Source of the DNA: Sinomicrobium kalidii
GTDB taxonomy: Bacteria; Bacteroidota; Bacteroidia; Flavobacteriales; Flavobacteriaceae
Length of the DNA stretch: 64,000 nucleotides
Direction of reading: 5' to 3'
NCBI RefSeq assembly: GCF_021183825.1
Contig: NZ_CP089211.1
Coordinates: 1,240,001-1,304,000, forward strand
The position numbers and the translations under genes are program-made. The notes under the pieces are model-generated. The model had not been told where the DNA came from. It saw only the letters and a list, made by a program, of their open reading frames with translations, and made no database searches. Below are positions 36,793 through 46,695 of this stretch, in pieces. The number at the start of each line of letters is the position of its first letter. The stretch's first letter is position 1.

Positions 36793-37869
36793 ATGCCCCC
36801 TACCGACATTCCTGCCGCCCGGCTGTTCAGCCAGCACCTTACAAAAAAGAAAAACACGACCATAAAAGACCTTGTAAGCTACATGGGAGCCATGCAGGCC
36901 CAGAACCCCAACATGATAAAATGGGCGTTGGGTGTCCGCTTACCGGAAATCACCGAAAAAACGGTTGACGAAGCCATCAATCGGGGAGATATTATCCGCA
37001 CGCATTTGCTGCGACCTACATGGCACATGGTAGCGGCAGACGACCTGAGGTGGATATTGAGACTTACGGCTCCGCATATAAAAACTTCACTCCGTTCCAG
37101 GTTGAAGCAACTCGGGCTCACGGAAGATATTTTAAAAAAGAGCCGCCGTATCATGGAAAAGGTACTGGAAAACGGAAAACACCTTACGCGTCCGGAACTC
37201 GTCGCCGAACTCCGGAAAGGCGGTATCCCGACGGAAGACAACCGTTCCTCCCACCTGCTTATACGCGCTGAACTGGACGAAATAATATGCAGCGGGGCAC
37301 TCCGGGGTAAACAACCCACTTATGCCCTGCTGGACGAACGGGTGCCTGCTACTGTCACCCCAAACCGGGAAGAATCCCTCGCTGAACTGGCCACAAGATA
37401 TTTTACCAGTCATTGTCCGGCCGGCCTCCCGGATTTTATCTGGTGGTCCGGACTGCCCGTTAAAGATGCCAGAAGGGCCGTGGAAATGATCAGACCGGAT
37501 TTTAACATTGAAAAAACCGGAACAGAAGAATACCTGTTCCCCGATAATTTTTCCTTTAAAAATATTACAGGGGAATCCGTCCATATATTGCCCGCTTATG
37601 ATGAATTCCTTATCAGTTATAAAAACAGGACCGCCTCCCTCCCTCCGAAGCACCACCACAAAGCGGTGTCCAATAACGGTATTTTCCATCCTGTGATCAC
37701 CTTAAACGGCAAAGTGATCGGCACCTGGAAACGCGCTGTAAAAAAAGATACGGTTTCCATTGAAACCCGATACCTGGACCATAAGGGAAAAGAACCGACA
37801 TCCCAAACCGCAAAAGCTTTTACACGGTTCAGCCGGTTCCTGGGCAAAGAACTTGAGGGGGAATTCTGA
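36793..37869 (+). CDS. AlkZ-like winged-helix DNA-binding protein
   Basis: 358 aa, DUF1006/HTH_42 family (COG3214-like). AMQAQNPNMIKWALGVRLP at residues 33-51 contains the QxQ motif (Gln35, Gln37) used by AlkZ/YcaQ-type DNA glycosylases; HLLRPTWHMVAADDLRWIL and ALRGKQPTYALLDERVP are other family segments, and the C-terminal part has PAYDEFLISYKNR and FHPVITLNGKVIGTWKR. Relatives unhook DNA interstrand crosslinks or bind DNA in natural-product resistance. Cytoplasmic. No biosynthetic cluster is nearby, so general DNA repair is more likely. Stands alone after a terminator. Confidence 0.8.
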   Translation: MPPTDIPAARLFSQHLTKKKNTTIKDLVSYMGAMQAQNPNMIKWALGVRLPEITEKTVDEAINRGDIIRTHLLRPTWHMVAADDLRWILRLTAPHIKTSLRSRLKQLGLTEDILKKSRRIMEKVLENGKHLTRPELVAELRKGGIPTEDNRSSHLLIRAELDEIICSGALRGKQPTYALLDERVPATVTPNREESLAELATRYFTSHCPAGLPDFIWWSGLPVKDARRAVEMIRPDFNIEKTGTEEYLFPDNFSFKNITGESVHILPAYDEFLISYKNRTASLPPKHHHKAVSNNGIFHPVITLNGKVIGTWKRAVKKDTVSIETRYLDHKGKEPTSQTAKAFTRFSRFLGKELEGEF

Positions 37870-37896
37870 AAAAAGCATATCAGGGAAAACAAGCTG

Positions 37897-37915
37897 GCAA
37901 AAAATCCGTTTTTGC
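37897..37915. terminator. Weak hairpin between convergent genes
   Basis: GCAAAAA-ATCCG-TTTTTGC: 7-bp A/T stem between the AlkZ-like gene and the polyprenyl synthase gene. Could work weakly in both directions; no further U-tract. Confidence 0.3.
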
Positions 37916-37917
37916 CT

Positions 37918-38892
37918 CTACACTTCCCTGCTCATTAGTTTTTCCCCGAATTCCAGCAATACCTGTTTTTTTTCTTCCGCAACAGACAGGGATGTTATAC
38001 TTTTGAACGCTTTTTCCGTGTAGTGTTTAATTTCTTCCCGGATGAGCCCGGTAGCCCCGCTGGACACAAAAAGGTCTTTCACCGTTTTTATTTTTTCTTC
38101 CGTATCCGCAGGCGTAAGGTCATACAGGTTTTGTAACAGCCCGGAATCTTCTCCATTAAGATTTTCCAGAGCCTTCAGGTACAAAAAGGTCTTCTTGTTT
38201 TCCGCAATGTCCCCACCTATCTGTTTTCCGAAGGTCTTTTCATCCCCGAAAGCATCGAGATAATCGTCCTGTAACTGGAACGCTATACCGAGGTTCACTC
38301 CGAAATCATAAACTGCAGACGCTTCTTTGTCATCCGCTTCTGCAATAAAAGCTCCCATCTGCATTGCCGCACCGACCAGCACGGCCGTTTTGTATTCTAT
38401 CATTTTAAGGTATTCCGGCAGGGTAACGTCATTACGCGTTTCAAAATCCAGATCGTATTGCTGTCCCTCACATACCTCCTTCGCCGTTTTGTTAAAAAGA
38501 CCGATCAGTTTGGCCTGAAGGCCGGGATCATACTCCCCAAAAAGCGTGTAACTCAAAACGAGCATTACGTCACCGGACAATATCCCCGTATTGACATCCC
38601 ATTTTTCATGCACGGTAGACATCCCTCTCCGCAGCGGGGCATCGTCCATGATATCGTCGTGCACCAGGGTAAAATTGTGAAAGACCTCTACGGCCAGGGC
38701 AGCATCCAGCGCTTTTTTGTAGTCTCCGCTGAAAATATCGGTGGTCAGGAGGGTAAGGACCGGGCGCAGGCGTTTCCCCCCAAGGTTCAGGATATAATGT
38801 ACCGGGGCATATAAACCCTCCGGTTCCTTCTTAAAAGGATAGGTTTTCAGGTAATCCAGGAATGCTTCCTGATATCGGGAAATGGCGAACAT
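37918..38892 (-). CDS. Polyprenyl (farnesyl/geranylgeranyl-type) synthetase
   Basis: 324 aa. First Asp-rich motif HDDIMDDAPLRRG and second motif QLQDDYLDAFGD, plus GGKRLRPVLTLL at the N-terminus. It condenses isopentenyl diphosphate with allylic diphosphates to make C15-C20 or longer chains for quinones, carotenoids or cell-wall carriers. Product length depends on residues before the first motif (AVEVFHNFTLVHDD), which I cannot translate into a firm length. It uses products of the pathway begun by dxs (60669). Confidence 0.92.
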   Translation of the reverse strand: MFAISRYQEAFLDYLKTYPFKKEPEGLYAPVHYILNLGGKRLRPVLTLLTTDIFSGDYKKALDAALAVEVFHNFTLVHDDIMDDAPLRRGMSTVHEKWDVNTGILSGDVMLVLSYTLFGEYDPGLQAKLIGLFNKTAKEVCEGQQYDLDFETRNDVTLPEYLKMIEYKTAVLVGAAMQMGAFIAEADDKEASAVYDFGVNLGIAFQLQDDYLDAFGDEKTFGKQIGGDIAENKKTFLYLKALENLNGEDSGLLQNLYDLTPADTEEKIKTVKDLFVSSGATGLIREEIKHYTEKAFKSITSLSVAEEKKQVLLEFGEKLMSREV

Positions 38893-39099
38893 ACGTTTAT
38901 TTTTAAGCTAAAATACACCTCCTGCTACAAAGTACAAAGCAATTTATAATTATTGATCCGTTTTAGCACAACCCATACATATTTTAACCACTCCCCTCGT
39001 GTAAAAAAAATTTTCCCTGTTGACACAGGGCTGTCACCCCGTTGCTTTTTCTTTGAAGAAACTAATGATCCATAGCCGGTTAAGGAATGGTAAACTTTG

Positions 39100-39139
39100 G
39101 AAACTTTTATTGTTTTTAAAGTTTCTTTGTTTATATTTG
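39100..39139 (+). promoter_or_regulatory. Promoter and operator of the TetR-efflux operon
   Basis: GAAACTTT (39100-39107) and AAAGTTTC (39118-39125) form a perfect 8-bp inverted repeat. TTG (39110-39112), 19-base spacer and TATATTTG (39132-39139) form a consensus promoter. The repeat spans the -33 element, so the TetR protein probably represses its own operon. The -7 box ends 9 bases before the ATG, leaving almost no leader. Confidence 0.6.
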
Positions 39140-39148
39140 CCCTTGATT

Positions 39149-39796
39149 ATGAAGGAACAAATCATAGAAAAAGCAACTGAAATGTTCTTAAACATCGGTT
39201 TTAAGAGCGTTACCATGGATGATATTTCTGCCGAAATGGGAATATCAAAAAAGACCGTATATCAATTTTTCAGGAATAAATCGGACCTGGTTGGGCATTG
39301 TTGTAAACATATTCTCAACATTATAGCAAAAGATATCGAAGAAGTTGAGAGCTGGACGCTCAACCCCATAGAAGAAATGTACGAGGCCCGGAAAGTTTTG
39401 CTCAGAAGGCTTAAAAATGAAAAAACATCTCCGGTTTATCAGCTTCAGAAATACTATCCGAAAATATTCGAGTCCCTGCGGAAAGAAAGGTTTGACATGA
39501 TGGACGGCTGTGTTGTCAACAACCTGAAGAAAGGGATGGAGCAAGGTTATTACAGGGACAACCTTGATGTGGAAGTCATATCCAAGATATATCACAACGG
39601 GGTTACGGGACTCAAGGAAAAGGACATGTTCTGGCCCCAGCACTATACCGTCCCTTACCTGATGAATGTTTTTCTGGAATATCATGTCAGGGCCATCGCC
39701 ACACCCAAGGGCATCGACACCCTGAACGAAATACTGGTAAAAGAGCGAAACAAAAGCGCTATACCCCCACAAACAAAAGAAGAAAATGGCCGTTAA
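39149..39796 (+). CDS. TetR/AcrR family regulator of efflux operon
   Basis: 215 aa from ATG 39149 (MKEQIIEKATEMFLNIGF), chosen because the TetR domain starts there and the promoter lies just before; 43 upstream codons of the open frame overlap that promoter. HTH: SVTMDDISAEMGISKKTVYQFFRNKSDLVGHCC (about 20-52). The C-terminal ligand domain is helical and unassigned. First gene of an operon with TolC, adaptor and RND pump genes, 39 bases before tolC-like. Confidence 0.92.
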   Translation: MKEQIIEKATEMFLNIGFKSVTMDDISAEMGISKKTVYQFFRNKSDLVGHCCKHILNIIAKDIEEVESWTLNPIEEMYEARKVLLRRLKNEKTSPVYQLQKYYPKIFESLRKERFDMMDGCVVNNLKKGMEQGYYRDNLDVEVISKIYHNGVTGLKEKDMFWPQHYTVPYLMNVFLEYHVRAIATPKGIDTLNEILVKERNKSAIPPQTKEENGR

Positions 39797-39835
39797 CCGT
39801 ATTTTTCAACACATTAAAAAGCTATTTAACACCTT

Positions 39836-41173
39836 ATGAAAAACATACTCCCAATACTAACGCTTTTATTTTCCGTAGCCCTCACGGCACAGGAAAAAAT
39901 GAGTTTTTCGCTTGACGAGGCCATCCGGTTTGCCCTGGAGCACAACAGGACCGTGCTCAATGCGGAAAACGATATTGAGATCGCTAAAAAGGAAAAGTGG
40001 GAAACCACTTCCACAGGACTGCCTCAGATAGATGTAGCGGTCGATTATCAGCACAACCTAAAGCAACAGTTATCCCTGATCCCCGCTGAAATCTTCGGAG
40101 GCGAGCCGGGAACTTTCGAAGAAGTGGCTTTTGGTACCAAACAAAATGTAAGTGCCGTTGCCACATTAAGGCAAAAAATATTTGACGGTTCATATATTGT
40201 CGGTCTGCAATCGGCCAAAGTATACCTCGAAATATCCAAAAATGCCAAGCACAAGACCGATCTCGATATAAAAAAGGCCGTGATCGATGCCTATGGCAAC
40301 GTTCTGCTCGCCGAAGAAAACATAGATATCCTGGAAAAAAACAAGGAGATCCTGGAAAAAAACGTATACGAAACTCAAAAGACCTTCGAAAACGGACTGG
40401 AAGAAGAAGAAAGTGTAGAGCAATTACAGATCACATTAGCAGGAGTGGAAAGTAATTTGCAGAACAATATAAGACTGAGGGAAATTGCTTATAAAATGTT
40501 CAATATTACCATCGGGGCCGAAATAGACACAGAGGTAAACCTTACCGATGACCTGGACGAACTTGCGGTTAAAAATACAGTTCCCGGTCTGGCAGAACAA
40601 TCATTTTCCATAGCGAACAATATCGACTACAAAATAGCGGCCAACAACAAACGATCGCAGGAACTTTTGTTGAAATACGAGAAAAGCAAGGCCCTGCCCA
40701 CACTCGATGCTTTTATAAACGGGGGCTACCAGGCATATAGTAATTCTTTCACCTTCCTGGAAAGCGACCAGCAATGGCTCGGAAGTTCTTTAATCGGCGT
40801 CAGCCTTAATGTCCCCATATTCAGTTCCCTGGGACGAAGTGCGGCCACCCAGCGGATGAAAGTGGAACTTGAGAAAGCCAAAAACAACCTGAAAGAAACC
40901 GAACAACAGCTTCACCTCGAATTGCAACAGGCAAGAAGCGATTACCAGTTTGCCCTGGAGCAATACCGGAACAAGAAAAAAAGCCTGGAACTGGCCGAAC
41001 GCATAGAACACAAGAACCAGGTGAAATTTTCGGAAGGAATGGCTACCAGCTTCGAGTTGAGACAGGCACAGGAACAGCTATATACTGCCCAGCAGGAGTA
41101 TTTACAGTCCATGCTGGACATTATCAATACAAAAACCGAACTGGAAATCGTGTTACACAATGTCAACGAATAA
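39836..41173 (+). CDS. TolC-like outer-membrane efflux protein
   Basis: 445 aa. Signal peptide ends near LTAQ (residue 19); then two OEP repeats of long helices (for example FSLDEAIRFALEHNRTVLNAENDIEIAKK at the start of the first and LELQQARSDYQFALEQYRNKKKSLELAERI in the second). It forms the outer-membrane channel of a tripartite pump. Adaptor gene follows closely. The substrate is unknown. Confidence 0.9.
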   Translation: MKNILPILTLLFSVALTAQEKMSFSLDEAIRFALEHNRTVLNAENDIEIAKKEKWETTSTGLPQIDVAVDYQHNLKQQLSLIPAEIFGGEPGTFEEVAFGTKQNVSAVATLRQKIFDGSYIVGLQSAKVYLEISKNAKHKTDLDIKKAVIDAYGNVLLAEENIDILEKNKEILEKNVYETQKTFENGLEEEESVEQLQITLAGVESNLQNNIRLREIAYKMFNITIGAEIDTEVNLTDDLDELAVKNTVPGLAEQSFSIANNIDYKIAANNKRSQELLLKYEKSKALPTLDAFINGGYQAYSNSFTFLESDQQWLGSSLIGVSLNVPIFSSLGRSAATQRMKVELEKAKNNLKETEQQLHLELQQARSDYQFALEQYRNKKKSLELAERIEHKNQVKFSEGMATSFELRQAQEQLYTAQQEYLQSMLDIINTKTELEIVLHNVNE

Positions 41174-41209
41174 CAAATGAACACACAAACACACCATAAA
41201 AAAATGACC

Positions 41210-42376
41210 ATGAAAAAATTATATATCCCTGTCCTCAGTATTGCTCTTCTGGCCTCCTGCGGAGGCGGTGGCGGCAAAAAATCGGTAGAAAGTATTATTG
41301 AGGGCGGTTCCCTCCAGGAAATGAAGACCAAAAGAGGCGAACTGGTGATCCAACGGGACGAGCTCTCCGGCCAGTTGACCCGGCTGGACGAAGCCATCTC
41401 AAAACTCGATACTCTCCACAAACTGACACTGGTGTCTACCACACGAGTCAAAGACACCCTTTTTAACCACTATATCGAAGTACAGGGGAGTGTAAGCACC
41501 AAGCAGAATATTGTCATTAACGCCGAATACAACGGTATACTCAAGGAAGTTTATGTCAAAGAAGGACAGGCCGTAAGAAAAGGACAATTACTGGCCAAAA
41601 TAGACGATGGCGGCCTTTCCCAGCAACTTGCCCAGCTGCAAGTTCAGGCCAACCTTGCCAGGACCACCTATGAGCGTCAAAAGCGCTTATGGGATCAGAA
41701 CATTGGTTCGGAAATCCAGTTCCTGGATGCCAAAACATCATACGAATCGCAGGAAAAGGCCATTGCCCAGTTAAAGGACCAGATAACCAGGACTACCGTT
41801 ACCGCTCCCTTTTCCGGCACCATAGACGATGTGATCACCGACCAGGGCGCTGTAGTAGCTCCCGGAACCGCACTGATGCGTATCGTAAGCCTCAGGAATA
41901 TGTATATAGAGGCCGAAGTACCGGAAAAATACCTGGCAAGCATCAAAAAAGGGACCGATGTACAGATTGATTTTCCCGTACTGGGAGAAACCGTGGATGC
42001 CAAGGTAAGGCAGGTGGGCAACTACATAAACCCCAACAACCGCTCTTTTAAAGTTGAAGTTGATGTCCCCAACGAGTCGGGAGATATAAAGCCCAACCTT
42101 ACGGCTAAACTAAAGGTAAATGATTATACCAGTGAAAATGCCATACTCATCCCGCAAAATATCATTTCGGAAAATGCCAACGGAGAACAATATGTCTATC
42201 TGGCCGAAAACAACGGTTCGAAAAATGAGGCCACGGCAAAAAGGGTCATCATAAAAACCGGGAAAACCCAGGGAGATATCGTAGAAGTGCTGGACGGTAT
42301 ATCAGACGGAGATTACCTCATCAATGAAGGTGCGAGAAGTGTGGAAGAAGGCCAGATGGTAAAAATTATAAAGTAG
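41210..42376 (+). CDS. RND efflux periplasmic adaptor lipoprotein
   Basis: 388 aa from ATG 41210 (MKKLYIPVLS); ATGs at 41204 and 41177 are alternatives. Lipobox LLASC (Cys17) followed by a Gly-rich spacer and a coiled coil (about 35-70). Then the barrel-sandwich (VQGSVSTKQNIVINAEYNGIL, VYVKEGQAVRKGQLLAKID), helical hairpin and beta-barrel (TAPFSGTIDDVITDQGAVVAPGT). The coiled coil ahead of the lipoyl half is typical of Bacteroidota adaptors. It links the RND pump to the TolC-like channel. A hairpin lies in the 196-base gap before the pump gene. Confidence 0.9.
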   Translation: MKKLYIPVLSIALLASCGGGGGKKSVESIIEGGSLQEMKTKRGELVIQRDELSGQLTRLDEAISKLDTLHKLTLVSTTRVKDTLFNHYIEVQGSVSTKQNIVINAEYNGILKEVYVKEGQAVRKGQLLAKIDDGGLSQQLAQLQVQANLARTTYERQKRLWDQNIGSEIQFLDAKTSYESQEKAIAQLKDQITRTTVTAPFSGTIDDVITDQGAVVAPGTALMRIVSLRNMYIEAEVPEKYLASIKKGTDVQIDFPVLGETVDAKVRQVGNYINPNNRSFKVEVDVPNESGDIKPNLTAKLKVNDYTSENAILIPQNIISENANGEQYVYLAENNGSKNEATAKRVIIKTGKTQGDIVEVLDGISDGDYLINEGARSVEEGQMVKIIK

Positions 42377-42466
42377 GGTTTAATTGAACATTGAACCAAA
42401 ACCTGACCTCAGACCGCATACGATAGTCTGCGATCATCCGGAGAGCACTGTATGAAACAGTTTACC

Positions 42467-42493
42467 ATCTCATACCAATTTGTGATATGAGAT
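42467..42493. repeat. Hairpin inside the efflux operon
   Basis: ATCTCATA (42467-42474) and TATGAGAT (42486-42493) form a perfect 8-bp stem with an 11-base loop, in the 196-base gap between adaptor and pump genes. No T-run follows, so it is probably not a terminator; it may affect mRNA stability or processing. Confidence 0.5.
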
Positions 42494-42572
42494 TCGGGAT
42501 TCGATTTTAAAAACAGAAATATCCAAACCAGTAATCTTGTCTGTATGCAAACAGGCATAAACTTCGAAACCA

Positions 42573-45500
42573 ATGGATAATAAAAAAATAGATAAAGAAT
42601 TTGCCCCGTCGTCATGGGCGATCAACAACAGGACCATCATATATGTCGTTATCGCAATTTTCTTCTTCATGGGGCTATCGGCATACTACACCATGCCCCG
42701 GGAGAGTTTTCCTGAAATCAAGGAAACCAAGATATACATCAGCTCCCTGTATCCGGGCAACACTGCCGAAGATATAGAAAAGCTTATTACCGACCCGCTG
42801 GAAAAGGAATTGCGGAATGTGAGCAATGTGGTAGAGATCACTTCCACATCACAGGAAGACTATTCCATAATTACCGTAGAATTCGATGAAGACATCGCCG
42901 TAGATGCCGCCAAACAGAAAGTAAAGGACAAGGTGGATTCGGAAAAGGCCGATGAAGACTGGCCCACTTTCAACGGGGCTAAGGTAGAGCCCAATGTGTT
43001 TGACCTCAACTTTTCAGAAGAGGTCCCCATACTGAACGTCAATATAAAAGGGGACTACCCGGTAGAAAGACTAAAGGATTTTGCCGAATACCTGGAAGAT
43101 GAAATAGAGACCCTGCAGGAGATAAAACAGGTGGATATCCGCGGGGCACAGGACAAGGAAGTAGAAGTTGCCGTGGACATTTATAAAATGATGGCGGCCA
43201 AGGTGAGTTTTGACGACGTCATAAACACCATTAACGGCGGAAATGCCACTATATCGGGAGGAAATCTCATAACCAGCGGGCAACGGAGGACCATCCGGGT
43301 ACTCGGGGAGATCGAAGATCCGAAGGAATTACAGAACTTCGTCGTCAAATCGGAAGACGGGGCCATTTACCTGAGAGATATAGCCGAAATCTCTTTTAAG
43401 GAAGAAGACAGGACCACCTTTGCAAGGGAATTCGGGGAGAACGTGGTGATGCTCGACGTAAAAAAACGGGCAGGAAAAAACCTTATCGACGCTACACAAG
43501 GTATTTACAGCATTGTGGATGACACCCAGGAAAACTACCTCCCAAAAGATGTACAACTGTCCATCACAAACGACCAGTCTACACAGACCCTTAACCAGGT
43601 GGACGACCTGGTCAACAACATCATCTTCGGTGTGATACTCGTAGTAGGCGTTCTGATGTTCTTCCTGGGCTTCAGGAACGCACTGTTTGTCGGTTTTGCC
43701 ATCCCCATGTCCATGCTGATGTCTTTTATGATCGCACAAACCCTGGGCTTTACCATGAACACCATGGTGCTCTTTGCCCTGGTAATGGGACTGGGAATGC
43801 TGGTGGATAACGGGATTGTACTGGTGGAGAACGTCTATCGCCTTATGGAAGAAGAAGGTATGAACCGGATAGAAGCCGCAAAAAAAGGTATCGGTGAAAT
43901 CGCCCTTCCCATTATCGTTTCTACGGCCACTACGGTTGCGGCCTTTATCCCGCTGGGCATGTGGCCCGGTGTAATGGGTGAATTCATGATCTACTTCCCC
44001 ATGACATTGTCCATTGTCCTCGGTTCCTCGCTTTTTGTGGCCATATTCATGAACTCCATGCTGGTCTCCAACTTTATGGAGATCACAAACCGGATACTTT
44101 CGAGAAAACAGCTCATCCGCCTCTCCGTTATACTGGGAGGACTGGGAATATTACTGATCTTCATGAAAGGGGCCGCCAGAGGTGTAGGTACGTTGATGAT
44201 CGTAACGGCAGCTATGTTCTGGATATACAAATATTTTATTAAAAAACTGGCCAACCGCTTCCAAAGGGTATTCCTCATCTGGCTGGAAGATAAATACAAA
44301 TCATTTCTGACCTTTGCCCTCCGCGGGTGGCATCCTTATGCCTTTGTGGGAGGTACCATACTGTTACTGTTCTTCTCTTTTGTACTGGTGGGAATTGCGG
44401 GGCCCAAGGTAGAGTTTTTCCCGGATAACAAACCCAACCAGATCATTGTCTATATAGAATATCCCCAGGGAACGGATATTGACAAGACCAATGCCATCAC
44501 CAAAGAGATAGAACAGGACGTTTACAGCGTTTTGAATGCGCCCCGGTTTATGGATGGTGACTACAATTACATGGTAGAATCTGCCGTATCACAGGTCGGT
44601 GAAGGCGCCGGAAACCCGGAAACCGACGGAGGCTCTTCTGCAGAAATGCCCCATAAGGGGAAGGTTACGGTGACCCTCAGGGAGTTCAAATACCGTCGGG
44701 GACAGGACAGTGAAGAGCTGCGGAAAGATGTCCAGGAAAAACTGGCCGGAAAATATCCTGGTGTCAGTATTTCCGTTGAAAAAGATGCCGTTGGCCCGCC
44801 TGCCGGATATCCCATTAACATAGAGATCAAGGGTGAAGATTATGCAGAACTCGTACACACTGCCGAGCGTATGCGCGACTTTATCAACGAAAAAAGCATC
44901 AGCGGTATCGAAGAACTGAAAATTGACGTCAACCGCAACAAACCGGTAATGGAAGTCACGGTTGACCGGGAAAAAGCAGGGGAACTCGGGGTTTCTGCCG
45001 GACAGGTAGGTACGCAATTGCGAAGGGCCCTGTTTGGTGAAAAGGCCGGTGTTTATAAAAAAGAAGGCGAAGATTACGATATCAATGTTCGCTTTAATGA
45101 AGAAAACAGGTACAACACCAGCGCCCTGTTCAATCAAAAAGTAACTTTCAGGGATGCGGCTACTGGGCAAGTGAAGGAGATCCCGATTGCCGCAGTGGTA
45201 ACCCGAAGGAACACGGCCTCCTTCAGTGCTATCAAACACAGGAACCTAAAACGCCTTGTAACCGTTTATTCGGCAGTGCTCCCCGGTTACAATGCCAACG
45301 AGATTGTGAGCCAGTTAAAATCGGAATTGAAAAATTTTGAACTTCCCGACAGGAATACTTCTTATGCCTTTACCGGGGAAATGGAAGAACAGGAAGAGAA
45401 CATGAAATTCCTTCTCGGGGCACTGGCTTCCGGTTTGGGACTGATCATGTTACTGCTCATATTCCAGTTCGGTTCCATATCCAAACCGAGCATTATTATG

Positions 45501-46070
45501 CTGGCCATTTTCCTGAGCTTTATCGGGGTATTGTTCGGGCTGGTTATCTTTAACATGACCTTTGTTATCATCATGACCATGATGGGGATTATTTCCCTGG
45601 CCGGTATTGTGGTGAACAACGGGGTGGTATTGCTGGATTACACCCAGCTGCTCATTGACCGGAAGAAACACGAACTGAATATGCCGGAAAGCAGTGTACT
45701 TTCAAAAGATCATTTGATAGAATCTGTAGTAAACGGCGGGAAAGCACGTCTGCGTCCGGTAATATTAACGGCTATTACCACTGTATTAGGGCTTATCCCC
45801 CTGGCCATAGGACTCAACATAGATTTCTTCTCCCTGTTCTCGAACTGGGACCCGAAAATCTACCTGGGTGGTGACAATGTGATCTTCTGGGGCCCCCTCG
45901 CATGGACGGTAATTTTCGGACTGACCTTTGCTACCTTCCTTACACTGATCATTGTTCCGGTAACCTTTTATCTGGTGAGCCGTTTCAAGACGTGGTTGCT
46001 GGGTAAAAGAAAAAAGAACGGAAACAACAACGATATCCCGGAAGATACCGAACCTTCCCCTTCAGCATAA
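42573..46070 (+). CDS. RND family multidrug efflux pump (AcrB-like)
   Basis: 1165 aa, inner membrane. First helix at about 21-40, two large periplasmic porter loops and two six-helix halves. Helix 4 has GMLVDNGIVLVENVYRLMEEEG: Asp412 matches the first proton-relay Asp of AcrB, but the second is Asn413, a variant common outside the AcrB/MexB branch. It is about 120 residues longer than AcrB. An extra hydrophobic stretch at 515-557 (LIRLSVILGGLGILLIFM and GTLMIVTAAMFWIYKYF) lies between helices 6 and 7. With the TolC-like protein and adaptor it expels unknown compounds using the proton gradient. Confidence 0.93.
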   Translation: MDNKKIDKEFAPSSWAINNRTIIYVVIAIFFFMGLSAYYTMPRESFPEIKETKIYISSLYPGNTAEDIEKLITDPLEKELRNVSNVVEITSTSQEDYSIITVEFDEDIAVDAAKQKVKDKVDSEKADEDWPTFNGAKVEPNVFDLNFSEEVPILNVNIKGDYPVERLKDFAEYLEDEIETLQEIKQVDIRGAQDKEVEVAVDIYKMMAAKVSFDDVINTINGGNATISGGNLITSGQRRTIRVLGEIEDPKELQNFVVKSEDGAIYLRDIAEISFKEEDRTTFAREFGENVVMLDVKKRAGKNLIDATQGIYSIVDDTQENYLPKDVQLSITNDQSTQTLNQVDDLVNNIIFGVILVVGVLMFFLGFRNALFVGFAIPMSMLMSFMIAQTLGFTMNTMVLFALVMGLGMLVDNGIVLVENVYRLMEEEGMNRIEAAKKGIGEIALPIIVSTATTVAAFIPLGMWPGVMGEFMIYFPMTLSIVLGSSLFVAIFMNSMLVSNFMEITNRILSRKQLIRLSVILGGLGILLIFMKGAARGVGTLMIVTAAMFWIYKYFIKKLANRFQRVFLIWLEDKYKSFLTFALRGWHPYAFVGGTILLLFFSFVLVGIAGPKVEFFPDNKPNQIIVYIEYPQGTDIDKTNAITKEIEQDVYSVLNAPRFMDGDYNYMVESAVSQVGEGAGNPETDGGSSAEMPHKGKVTVTLREFKYRRGQDSEELRKDVQEKLAGKYPGVSISVEKDAVGPPAGYPINIEIKGEDYAELVHTAERMRDFINEKSISGIEELKIDVNRNKPVMEVTVDREKAGELGVSAGQVGTQLRRALFGEKAGVYKKEGEDYDINVRFNEENRYNTSALFNQKVTFRDAATGQVKEIPIAAVVTRRNTASFSAIKHRNLKRLVTVYSAVLPGYNANEIVSQLKSELKNFELPDRNTSYAFTGEMEEQEENMKFLLGALASGLGLIMLLLIFQFGSISKPSIIMLAIFLSFIGVLFGLVIFNMTFVIIMTMMGIISLAGIVVNNGVVLLDYTQLLIDRKKHELNMPESSVLSKDHLIESVVNGGKARLRPVILTAITTVLGLIPLAIGLNIDFFSLFSNWDPKIYLGGDNVIFWGPLAWTVIFGLTFATFLTLIIVPVTFYLVSRFKTWLLGKRKKNGNNNDIPEDTEPSPSA

Positions 46071-46090
46071 TACGTAACATTAACCAAACA

Positions 46091-46126
46091 AAAAAACGGG
46101 ACTGCGTTGGCAGTCCCGTTTTTATT
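46091..46126. terminator. Terminator of the efflux operon
   Basis: ACGGGACTGC-GTTG-GCAGTCCCGT (46096-46119) is a perfect 10-bp stem with a tetraloop, flanked by A and T runs, so it works for both convergent genes. Confidence 0.9.
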
Positions 46127-46143
46127 TTGAATAAACTCAGGGA

Positions 46144-46500
46144 TTATTTGTTCAATACAACAGGTCTGGCATTACCCCACTTGGTAACACTCACTATTTT
46201 ACTGTTCTCAAAATTCACTTCATTGAGGTTCTCGGTTGTCCAGAAAAACCATTTTCCTACTTTTTTTCCTTCGTCATACTTCCCCGAAGCAACTTTGTTC
46301 CCTTCAATATCGTATGCTTTCCATTCGCCATGCAGTTTCCCATTTTTGTAAAACCCTTTTTGCGCAATTTCTCCGTTATCGTGGAAATAGGTCGCTTTTA
46401 CCAGGTCTCCCTCTTTTTCCAGTACGGGTTTAACATCCGGTTCCTGGGCAAACAGGAATCCGCTGAACAATAAGGCTGCTATTAATGTTATATTTTTCAT
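46144..46500 (-). CDS. YwqK/MORN-like secreted protein
   Basis: 118 aa. Signal peptide of about 18 residues (ends FLFAQ). Three short repeats of the MORN-like type: ATYFHDNGEIAQKGFYKNGKLHGEWKAYDIEGNKVASGKYDEGKKVGKWFFW is built of units like GxYxxGKxxGxW (quoted here as pattern only). YwqK has been called an antitoxin, but in Flavobacteriia such small periplasmic repeat proteins have no proven role. It carries its own -7 box upstream. Confidence 0.75.
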   Translation of the reverse strand: MKNITLIAALLFSGFLFAQEPDVKPVLEKEGDLVKATYFHDNGEIAQKGFYKNGKLHGEWKAYDIEGNKVASGKYDEGKKVGKWFFWTTENLNEVNFENSKIVSVTKWGNARPVVLNK

Positions 46501-46543
46501 AGTTATGTTTTTTTTGAATAGATTTTTCCAACTTCGTCTATAA

Positions 46544-46551
46544 CAAAGATA
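46544..46551 (-). promoter_or_regulatory. -7 box of the YwqK-like gene
   Basis: On the minus strand TATCTTTG fits TAnnTTTG, 43 bases before the start codon. No TTG at the expected -33 position. Confidence 0.4.
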
Positions 46552-46695
46552 GTGAAAATATTTACATTAAAAAAACATTTACGTAACATTAAATTAACAT
46601 TAAACAAATTAAACCCTAATAATCAGACATTTAATGATTATCTGAAGTATTCTTGCTTTATTAGCCTGCTGATAATCATTATATCCCGACTGAAA

